Below are positions 55,191 to 64,000 of a stretch of 64,000 nt of DNA, one piece after another. Position 1 is the first letter of the stretch, and the number at the start of each line of letters is the position of its first letter. Under the pieces are notes generated by a model. The model was given only the letters and a program-made list of their open reading frames with translations. It had not been told where the DNA came from and did no database searches. Source of the DNA: Pterois miles (lineage: Eukaryota > Chordata > Actinopteri > Perciformes > Scorpaenidae); the NCBI GenBank assembly GCA_947000775.1, contig CAMQGK010000634.1:19271001-19335000 (forward strand), written 5' to 3'. The position numbers were made by a program, and so were the translations under genes.

Positions 55191-57120
55191 CGGCTGCTGT
55201 ACAACAGTACAACCTCACAGATGAGGCCTACTGTTTCCTCCTAGTCTCTTTAGTCTTTATCTTAAACAATGCTAATGGACTTTGTGCAGAAGCTTTACAT
55301 TTACCATACAAACATGAGAGTTGCATCAAATGTCTGCCTTTGATGAGCCAAAGACATATTTCCACCCTGGTGGACAATAAAGATTTATCGTATTGTATCA
55401 TCTCTAACACTCTGCAGGAAAGTGAATAAGCACATTTTTGAGAATTATTTAATTGTACCTGATGTGCAAAAATACTTCTGACATGAATCAGTGCTGCCGT
55501 ACGATGGACTGGCGACCTGTCCAGGGTGTACCCCGCCTTTGCCCAGTGAATTATAATGAATTATATAATGAATGAATGAATTATAATGGATTATCTGTGT
55601 CTCTGATTTTTATTTAAAGGTGCAGTATGTGGTTGCAGATTGCAACCACTTCTCCCATGTGCCAAGCGTATAGGAGAACTATGGTGGTCAACACAATATC
55701 TAAGGTAAGGGACACACAATGATTCATATTTTCAGATGATTATAGACTACTGTTCCTTTAAATTTATGTGATGTTGAGAATTGCAGCGACTTCATGAAGC
55801 AAACTAAAAGCTGCCAGGGAGGCTGATTTCGGGCCCCGTTTGCTTGTGTGATGCACTACCAAAATGTTACACTGAGACTCAAAAAATACGCTGAATAAAG
55901 TCTTATTCAATGAAAATGATCAACTTATTATAACGTTCACAAAAATCAGAATAATAGGAGATTAAAAAGAAAATAGTGGTCAACAAAAAATATGGCAACC
56001 CTCTCTCTTCTTCTCAGCTTATTAACTATGAGTGCCACCCACATCCATGTGACCCAAATCTCCCAATCCATCACGATCACAAAATAATAAATAACACAAA
56101 TTATAACACTAACGAATACCATATCAAAAATATAAACCATCACATACCTTATTAATATTAATACTAAAATTGTTCATTCCTACAAGAATAAAGAGCGTTC
56201 CTCAAGTTGTTCAGATCATTTTATGCAGACCCCAGTCAGGGAAATGTAATTATTAGTCTTAAAAATAAACTTTTTTTGAAGTCAAACAAATGTTCAAGTC
56301 TCACAGACAATAAAATGATTTATACATTGCAGGCTTTCTGAAATTTTCTCTTTATAATCTTCACCATAATTACTTTGGGAGGGCAGAAAAAAAGGGAATG
56401 AAATGTTTTGACTGATTATCTGTTGCCTTTATTTAGTGTTCAAAAGAGAGCCCCGTGTTTGGCGTCTTTTGCAGAAATGAAACGGATGATGACTCATGCT
56501 GAACAACCAATGCAAAAATCTTTCTTCTCCTTGTTCTGCAATAATAATAATGAAGAAAGTTCCTGTTTTTCTGCTGTTTGTTTGTGTTCATTGTAGGACA
56601 ACGAAGAAAAGGAAATAGAAAAAGCGTGGCATGATGTATAAGACAGTAACATAAAAGCTGATAATAATTAATAGTTTTTGCAGCCATTGGAAAAGTCACC
56701 TAAAGCAAGTCTTATTGCTATAATGTACTGTACATACAATGTGCACAAAACATTCCTCCTGCAGCTCTGCAGACATTCCTCTCAATGATCCCACCATAAG
56801 AAGTCAGTAACACTCACTGTCACTGTAAATAGAAACCAGAGCAGATGTTCTCCACTTTCAACCCACCGAAGAGGAGCAATAATACGCTCTTTGTGACTTC
56901 TCCCATCTCACCCGATCAGTGATTGGTCAATACTGTGCTTTACTGAGATTTGAACAAGTATTAGCATAACATCAGACATAGCGGAGAGAATCTGAATTGT
57001 TCCACATTTCAGACATCATAGGAGAGGTGTTGTTGTGCTTTATAGGACGGAGCATCGCTAACCAATGTCACAGGCTCCCTATCAGATGTGCCAGTGGTCG
57101 AATTAACGAATCCAATGCAA
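55191..57120. other. Intergenic, nothing coding recognised
   Basis: It includes a decayed relative of the 30470 element at about 55612-55770 ('taaaggtgcagtatgtggtt', end 'ctgttcctttaaa') and a retroposon tail-like 'accctggtggacaataaag' near 55365. No exon is supported. Confidence 0.45.
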
Positions 57121-57158
57121 TTAGTCATTCAATTTACAGCGAGATGGTTGCTCTGAGT

Positions 57159-57160
<2 letters not shown>

Positions 57161-57227
<67 letters not shown>
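57161..57227. repeat. (CT)33 microsatellite
   Basis: An uninterrupted CT run of about 67 bp ending in CCCC. On the minus strand it is a homopurine GA tract. Confidence 0.95.
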
Positions 57228-57229
<2 letters not shown>

Positions 57230-57399
57230 CCTCTGGTTTTCCGTTATGGGATTTTCTGTTTATCTGTTGTGGTCTTGACTGTTCATTTCTGCTTCCCGTG
57301 TCTTGCTGTGCATGTTTGTGTGCGTTTCTCATCTCTGTGTGAATGTGTGCACACAGTGATGCCCGTGTTGTCAGTGTGTGTACACCAACATCAATCTAC

Positions 57400-57400
<1 letters not shown>

Positions 57401-57432
<32 letters not shown>
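57401..57432. repeat. (TG)16 microsatellite
   Basis: A TG dinucleotide run of 32 bp. Confidence 0.95.
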
Positions 57433-57434
<2 letters not shown>

Positions 57435-57436
<2 letters not shown>

Positions 57437-57780
57437 GACTGTTCATGCCTCACTGTGGGACGCGTTGATTAGCGCTCACTGCGGCTCAGCTCCCAGCTGT
57501 CCTTGCGGCTGGCTGCTGATTGAAACCAATCAGGCTTGCGATGGCCCCATCGCGGTGACCCCTCACCCCTCCCACCCCCGGCCTAATCACCCGCTGATTG
57601 GCCCACGCAGGGCCCCCTCCCCGTTGGCACGGAAGGTTAATTTGACCGGTGGATGAAGGCTCCAGGAGGGAATAGGAACGTGCGCTGGGTGATATTGCAT
57701 GGATATAGCCCACCTGTCAATCACAGCCACTTAAAGGGGAGCAGCGAGGGGAACACATGACAACCAGAGAGAGAAAGCTA
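57435..57780. promoter_or_regulatory. GC-rich repeat-free block, candidate enhancer or promoter
   Basis: It is GC-rich against an AT-rich background. Motif-like strings include 'gaaaccaatcag' (57523), 'gctgattggccc' (57594), 'ggttaatttgacc' (57634) and 'acctgtcaatcac' (57712). No coding frame fits a known protein. The call rests on composition and motifs only. Confidence 0.3.
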
Positions 57781-58689
57781 TGAAGGGAAGGAACGGTGAT
57801 GTTGCTGTAAAAACCTTTTAGAGGAAGTTTATGTTTGGAAGCAGCTTTATTTTGTCACATGAAAACATCCTCACTCAAGACCCACTTACTGGCTTTTTCC
57901 AGAGAATCATATGATCTTCCTCATTAAATGGGGTTTTACCAGTAAACAGTTAGAAGTAGAAGTGTAGAAGTACTCTGAAATAATAACTGAGAAACCGCCA
58001 TCTGCTGGGGATGACAGCAAGATGTGGATGAAAGATTAGGGAAAAAAACTAGTAGGTGGACATTCTTGACAGAGGTATGTCAAGAATGAACTTCCATTTT
58101 CATGACTGTTTACAATCTGTTGATTTCCTTTCCTTGACTTTACTCGTCTATCCCAATAGACTTAAATAATCTACACTTTTTATAGATATTTTGTGTATTG
58201 TCTATTCCAGTAGGTAAACTATAGTAAACTATATTCTTGTGACAAGATTCCAAAAAGTACAATAAGGTCATAAAAAATTCACCCAAGTCAAGTCACCTGA
58301 ACAATAAATCTATTAATTTAGTTTTATTGGTAAGGTGCATATACACAGCGAAAGAGTTGCAGAATGTATTTTTTTTTCAATAGACCGGTTATAGACAAAT
58401 TTCTGGATGAACTCACAGGATCTAAGTTCCTTACCGACAAGGTTACAGTGTAGAGGTTTATCCAGAGGGTGGCAGCGTTGTATTCAATGTAAGAAGTTGC
58501 AGCCTGTGTCATAAAAGGTCTATTAATAGTCCACTGATTTATGGTTAACTTCTCTATTTTGATGCTATAAGTCTGTTTCTAGATTTGTTATATAAATGAA
58601 CAAATCAGTATATATATGTTTATACATATATTTAAATTGATGAATATACATATTTGGCCTGTTCTCAACCAAATAAATTCAGAGTCGTC
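57781..58689. other. Intergenic, nothing recognised
   Basis: No supported exon or named repeat; AT-rich. Confidence 0.45.
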
Positions 58690-58925
58690 TAACACTCACA
58701 CAGTTTTGACAACTAATCCATTGGTTGAGTTTCTCCACTAAGAATCACACAAAAGCAGCACTTTAAATCTTGTGTTTACCGGGGATGTGCTCATAGGTAG
58801 AACTAAGGCATTTAACATGAAACAGGGCATTAAAAAAATGAGTAATCGACAAAAAAAATCTTAGTTGACTTAGACTAAAATGGCAGATTAGCTGACTAAT
58901 CAGCAAAGTGGGGGAAGCCCTAATA
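58690..58925. repeat. Dispersed repeat shared with 1488-1690
   Basis: 'gcactttaaatcttgtgttt' and 'gatgtgctcatag' match the element at 1488. The end 'gctgactaatcagcaaag..gggaagcccta' suggests a hAT-like MITE tip. Confidence 0.55.
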
Positions 58926-59363
58926 AACATATCTATATATGTTATATAGACAGTATATTTGAGCTTACAGGTTAATTCTTGACCTTGAAAAAGTAGCTTG
59001 ACACATTTTTTTTAAACTCATAGTCCCCTTACTAATCTTCTTCCAGAGCTTATCTTGTGGCAGTTCATCACGATGGAGTTTGCTGAGTTGCATCTGAAGT
59101 AATCAGGATGACATGCTAAAAGAAATCTACAGTTGTAAGTGGATGTTAAGATTTTTTTTTTTTTTTTTGTCAAAGCACATCACCAATGTTCATTTGTTAG
59201 TTTTGATAAGTGGTGCACTTTGTGAGATATTACAGTTCCCTGCTGAAATGTGTAACACGTTCTCCCACCGTCAACATTTTGACAACGACACACCTCCTCC
59301 CCCACACTGGTCTGACTCTCCTCAGCCATGTCAGTCCATAGACTTCACCTTACCCGTGTGTGT

Positions 59364-59415
59364 GTGGCGTGTGTGTTTGTGCGTGGCGTGTGTGTTTGTG
59401 CGTGGCGTGTGTGCG
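59364..59415. repeat. 19-bp tandem repeat (GTGGCGTGTGTGTTTGTGC)
   Basis: Two complete 19-bp units at 59364-59382 and 59383-59401 plus a partial third. GT-rich minisatellite. Confidence 0.85.
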
Positions 59416-59641
59416 CATGTGCACAGTTTGTGGCAGGTTCCTCTCCCTCCTAGTCTCTGGTGGGCAGAATAATGTTGCCAGATTACCATATCATTACCAT
59501 ATCATTTCCATGTCATTATCACACTTCTGCCTGTGATACATGTCTGTGTGTGTGCGTGCGCGTATGTGTGCATGTCTGAACTTTCCATCAGATCTTCAAC
59601 TGTTTCTCTTTGTGTTGCTCTCGAACACACATGTCCACCCA

Positions 59642-59642
<1 letters not shown>

Positions 59643-59685
<43 letters not shown>
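59643..59685. repeat. (CA)21 microsatellite
   Basis: An uninterrupted CA run of about 43 bp. Confidence 0.95.
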
Positions 59686-59687
<2 letters not shown>

Positions 59688-60029
59688 ACAATCCCCCATA
59701 GGAATACACACATCCCTCTGACACACTCCCTCTGTTTTTCACTGTCATAGACTCTATCTCTCTATCTCCGTCCCACACCCCTGTAAGCACATCATAATTC
59801 TCAATAATCTGCCATTCATGATCCCTGTTTGCTTATTTGTTTGTGTTAATCTAAACGCCAATTAAAGGTAACCTGTTAGTGGAATGGCAACAATTGCTAA
59901 GCTTATTTGAGGGAAAGAGGTGCTCATGTTATTTTGACCTGTAATAGCAAGAACCTTTTTTTTTTTTTTACATTACATTTTTGTGATTTTTGCTTTCATG
60001 TTAACTAAATTAATGTCATATTTCACTGT

Positions 60030-60425
60030 TATTGGAGCTGAAATTCTTAAAAAATAATCATGGAATTGGTTGACAAAAAATTAATCAGCAACTATAATAG
60101 AATTCGATTCTTTGTTGAAGTCATTTTAAGTAAAAATAGCAAAACATTAAATGATTCTGGCTTCTCAAATATTTGATGGTTTCACAAGGCCACTATGATT
60201 GCAAATCAAATATCCCGATTTTTAACTGATGGTCGGAAAAAAATGTGAATATAAAGACATCAAGTTTTGCTTTGAGAAATTGTGATGTGATGGGTATTTT
60301 TCACTTTTTTCTTTTTTTTTTTCATTTTATGGACCAGCTGATTATCAACAAATCAAGAAAATCATTGGATTAATTAATAACAAAATCATTGTTGGTTAAT
60401 TGTTGTGGCAGGCTAAATGGAAATA
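60030..60425. repeat. 'GCTGCAACAATTAATTGACTAATC' type repeat, copy 3
   Basis: 'ggttgacaaaaaattaatca' with 'gcaactataatagaattcga' at one end and 'attggattaattaataac' at the other, with 'ctgattatcaacaaatcaag' between, match the layout of the copies at 46660 and 51020. Confidence 0.6.
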
Positions 60426-60769
60426 ATTGGACCGTTATTCAGACTACACAAACATCTATGATTAGTTTGCACTTTTGAATCATGTTAACTTAATATCCAT
60501 GATTATTATGTCAGTACAAATAAAAAGCTACTTGGTTCTGCATTTAAAAAAAAAACTGATTTATTGAGCTGTCTTGATATTCCACCACATCTTTTTTTAT
60601 TTGTGCCCTGATTGGAGCAAATGCAAAATTCAGTTGAACCAGACACCACTTTTCCTCTGTCATCCATCCTGGGAGTGTTGGAGCACTGAACTCACCACTA
60701 CTACTACACATTTTGGATAAATGACAACCTAACATCTTTTGTACACAGTCAGAGACGCTGCAGTAATGA

Positions 60770-61400
60770 AGAACACAACGCCCTCCCCTGTAATACGGTC
60801 AGTCAGCCATTCTGGCTCCAATTCTCACCCTACAAGGTCAGCCATTTTGGGGGTCTGCAGCTGCCAGAAAGAGCCCATTTAGTGAGGGGAGCATGTTTGG
60901 GGTCGCGCCCTTGTTTACATAGGGAGCCAGAGCTGATGGTTTTAAAATGGCGTCCAGATGGTGACAGAGGCTTGATTGCGGCAGAGGGGGGCTTCAGTGT
61001 CCCGCCCACTCCTGCTGTCCAGCTACTTTAGCTAAAGCTGCATGTCTCTATCTGCTCCCTCTGCCTCCAATCATCAAGCTACCACTCCTGTTTTTATCAC
61101 TCCCTCCTCTGTTCTCCACTGATCAGAGCCATTATTGTGTGTTTCCTTTATATCATGTTATCTCTGCCATTGTTTCCTCCCCCTCGTTCTCTCTCTTGCC
61201 CCTTTTGCTTCCTCACTCTTTCTCAAGCTCACCACATCCAGAAAAATGCACACACTCGCCTGCAGGTGATGCATGGCAGCGGCGTGTGTACATTGTCTGT
61301 GTGATGGATTGGACAAACCGCTGTTAAATTACAGTGTCGCCGCCGCTGCCGCCCCCCGCTGAAAGCACAAGCTTAAATAAGAGGGCGCTGTATTAAGATG
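60770..61400. promoter_or_regulatory. GC-rich repeat-poor block, candidate conserved noncoding DNA
   Basis: Two sub-blocks stand out: 60770-61030 ('ggtcagccattttggggg', 'gcccttgtttacatagggag', 'aaaatggcgtccagatgg') and 61235-61400 ('cctgcaggtgatgcatggca', 'gtcgccgccgctgccgcc'). No exon fits a known protein. A developmental enhancer or a far promoter is possible; conservation could not be checked here. Confidence 0.3.
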
Positions 61401-61670
61401 GAAAGGAGAGGAAGAGGAAAAGAGGAGAAAAGAGATGCACAGTTTGATGAGGGGAGACAGGGGGAGAGATGAAGCAAAGGAGAGTAGGGTGAGAGGGCTG
61501 TCAGTCTCAAGCTTTCTGTATTCAATGCATGCTTTATCACTCCAGAAAGGGGGAGAAAAAAGAGAGGGATGAGAGAAAGGGAAGTGATAGAGCATGATGG
61601 AGAGGATGCGAGGGGAAGCAGGGGATTGAGGTGAAAGATGCAAGAGGGGAGGGAGGAATGAGAGGGCGGG
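61398..61670 (+). repeat. Long purine-rich (G+A) tract
   Basis: The + strand is overwhelmingly A and G over about 270 bp, with only scattered pyrimidines ('aaaggagaggaagaggaaaa', 'ggagaggatgcgagggg'). Similar shorter stretches are at 62085-62170 and 62225-62285. Simple-sequence origin is likely. Confidence 0.75.
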
Positions 61671-61764
61671 CCACAGTAGATACAGATGTTGTGATTGTGT
61701 TTGTGTCAGTGTGAAATATGATTACTGTTCTCTCTCATTAGGGAGCTGATCACCCTCACGCCTG

Positions 61765-61765
<1 letters not shown>

Positions 61766-61807
<42 letters not shown>
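61766..61807. repeat. (CA)20 microsatellite
   Basis: An uninterrupted CA run of about 42 bp. Confidence 0.95.
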
Positions 61808-61808
<1 letters not shown>

Positions 61809-61989
61809 CAACAGTGGTGAAGCAAAGGCGCTAAATGGGTAAGCGTGTCAGGATGTCTCAAGTGTGACCTGCGTGTGTGTTTGCAAGTCTGCACATTTTT
61901 GACTTGCAAACGGGTTAGTGCCAAAGTGTCTGTGCGCGTGTGATTTCTTGCATTTGTGTGTTAGTGTGTGTGTGCTAGTGTGTGTGTGT

Positions 61990-62660
61990 ACACGTCGACA
62001 TGTGTACGTCCTCTCCCCCGTCGTGGTAGCTGGTAAGTGATTCCACAGGCTGTTGGCGGAGCTCCAGCCCAGCTCAGAGAGGAGGGAAGACAGAGAGAGA
62101 GAGAGAGAGAGAGAAGTGAAAGAAGAGGAGAGAAACAAGCAAACAGAGAGAGAAAGAGAGAGTGAGAGAGGCAGCGGCTGTGTAATTAGTAGCAGGTTTT
62201 CTCAGCCCTCTACTTCTGTTTAATTAAAAACTGAAAGAGGGAAAGAGGAAACAAGGAAGGAGAGGGAGCCCACAAGAGCGAAAGAGAGTTTTTGCATAGT
62301 TATTTTGTTTTTGCCGGGGGCAGGTGTGAGGCTGGCGCTGGGAAAGATGCCCAACAGCTCCAGGCGTCTCCCACTCGGAAGAATAGTTAACAGGATGAAC
62401 TCCACCAACAGTTTGATTCATTCAGAAAGTGAATTAAAAGTGTTGGCTTTCTCTCGTATTGAATGATACACATGACAGATTTGATCTTGTGTAGTCATGA
62501 CGACGAGGGCGATGAGTGATAATGGAGGTCATGATGTTGGCTTTTTTTTTTTTTTTTTTTTTTATATATCCTGCAGCTGTGTATCCGGGCGATGATGACT
62601 CAGCGATATCGGCAGCAGTCGAGGTGCTGATGAAGAGTTCTCTCTGTCTTCGCTAACCCA
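61990..62660. promoter_or_regulatory. Repeat-poor block with homeodomain-type sites, candidate regulatory DNA
   Basis: It contains 'ctgtgtaattagtagcag' (TAATTA core) at about 62180, 'gtttaattaaaaactg' at about 62218, and a compact string 'gggcgatgatgactcagcga' near 62590 with an AP-1-like TGACTCA. (GA)11 sits at 62093-62113 and T19 near 62545. No exon recognised. Speculative. Confidence 0.25.
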
Positions 62661-64000
62661 GGGCTATGGATCCATATTGCTGAGCACGCTCTTTTCTCTT
62701 CCACCACAAACTCCTTCCTTTGTCTCTTTACTCCACCTCAATCTTATCACTAACTTTGTTGCTGTCATCAGTCTCAGCTTGTTGGGGATCACTGCCCTGT
62801 TTTTCTTCTGTTTCTATTTGTTGTGCCTTTCCTTTATCTTTCTCCCTCTGGTCCGCCATGTATAGAAGCTTCCACTATCAGGATTGTTTTGTCACACCGT
62901 TTTCTCACTTTCACACAATCTTCACCTTAATGAAACACAGTGGCAGCAGCTGCTGTAGAGCTGATTTCTCAGCCACATGCTGACGAGGAAAACCACTTTT
63001 TTATTCCCTTAAACCTTCATCAATTGATTTTTTGGCAACTTGGGGGCAGCACAACAAGCTGTAAACACAGCATTGACATATTATCACCTTGTAAAGTTTT
63101 TTACAGTTGCATTTACACATGCAGCAGACCAACACATATTCATTCCAGGTCGTCACATACTGACGCATTGTCAGACCCCTCAACGTTGCTTTTCAGTTGC
63201 AGTAAACACAAAAACACTTGCTTAGGTTTAGACAACAAGATCACTTAGTTTTAGTAAAAACCAACATGGTAGGGCTTAAAATTACTACATTTTTACAGTG
63301 CAGATGTGACTTGATGTCGTCAACATAGGACATGAACGAACAGCTGATTGTAAAGTGATGCACAGTAAACGAACAGCGGTCTCCTGGATGAGTTGCAGGT
63401 GCATCTCAGATAGACACTAAAGGTACCTTGTGCAGTGGAGTTTAACACTGACGATTGTGACAAAGCGTCGGTATTGGATGCCCTGGGAATGAGAACGGGC
63501 AAAGCAGACACAATGCAACATCAGCATTCATTTGGAGTTGTTTCTGTCCTCCTGATGAATGTAAGTGCCATAGTCACTCTCCTTTTAGCTCTGTTTTAGT
63601 TTCCACCAACTCCCGAGGGGGATATTTGAATCTTTAGCTGCTAAATGCTCCAGTATGTTTGCCAGAAAACCAAAATAATGAGCTGAAAGATGCCAAAACG
63701 CTCGGTCACACAAGGGAAGAGCAGATTTAGGAGACAGTTCATCGTGGGTTTGTAGCCACAATTGACCCATTTCAGATTACACATTTCATTTGATTTAAAT
63801 GAATAGAGAATGTTGATTAACGCAGCTTTGAAAAAGAAAATACACAGATTTAAAGCATATTTTGAGATATCAGTCTCTGAAATATGTTCTGCCTACACCC
63901 CAAAACAGTGAAAGTGAATTTCATTTGTGGTGCTCACACTGGGTAAATCAAAGATGTCACTGTCAACAGTTGTGATTAGAACTACTTTCTACCAAGGAAA
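62661..64000. other. Intergenic, nothing recognised
   Basis: Low-complexity Leu/Phe-type open frames near 62.7 kb are pyrimidine-bias artefacts. 63220-63290 has a GGTTTAGACAACA repeat piece. No exon is supported to the window end. Confidence 0.45.

Noticed and set aside
61706..62138. Thr/His and Ser/Leu-rich frames on the minus strand
   Set aside because: They are translations of (CA)n and (GA)n simple sequence.

Overview
The window looks like nuclear DNA from a ray-finned (teleost, probably percomorph) fish. Three split genes with ordinary GT-AG introns can be rebuilt exon by exon. Their proteins are clear vertebrate orthologues. The rest is AT-rich intergenic and intronic DNA full of short DNA transposons, tRNA-derived SINEs, retroposon tails and GT/CA microsatellites, several of which I know as common fish repeats. 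There is no operon, CRISPR array, prophage or other prokaryotic feature. The species cannot be told from the sequence alone.

Layout. 1-23.3 kb: no gene found; dispersed repeats, a 41-bp minisatellite, a compound tetranucleotide repeat and long stretches with nothing I recognise. 23.42-27.27 kb (+): mrps18a, 6 coding exons, 208 aa, a mitochondrial ribosomal protein, with a housekeeping-type promoter. 27.87-32.50 kb (-): rsph9, 5 coding exons, 273 aa, a radial-spoke head protein of motile cilia, with two RFX X-box motifs just upstream. 32.7-40.2 kb: intergenic, with repeats and a CCAAT/TATA-rich block near 36 kb. 40.19-50.24 kb (-): tmem63a, 22 coding exons, 794 aa, an OSCA/TMEM63 mechanosensitive channel, with a likely 5' untranslated exon near 53.2 kb. 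53.4-64 kb: no gene found; a complete hAT-type element with target-site duplication, microsatellites, and several less repetitive GC-richer blocks that may be regulatory DNA of a gene outside the window.

The three genes do not share a pathway. mrps18a and rsph9 are tail to tail, with poly(A) signals only about 120 bp apart. rsph9 and tmem63a point the same way but are about 7.7 kb apart. All exon joins were checked by codon phase: coding lengths are 627, 822 and 2385 nt, each open to a single stop. Repeat families were recognised by eye from copies inside the window and from general knowledge of fish genomes; family names are withheld where I am not sure.

I found no convincing undescribed system. 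The best leads are dinucleotide and homopolymer tracts abutting tmem63a splice sites, the paired X-boxes of rsph9, the promoter motif cluster of mrps18a, and the gene-order puzzle of tmem63a lying beside rsph9/mrps18a.
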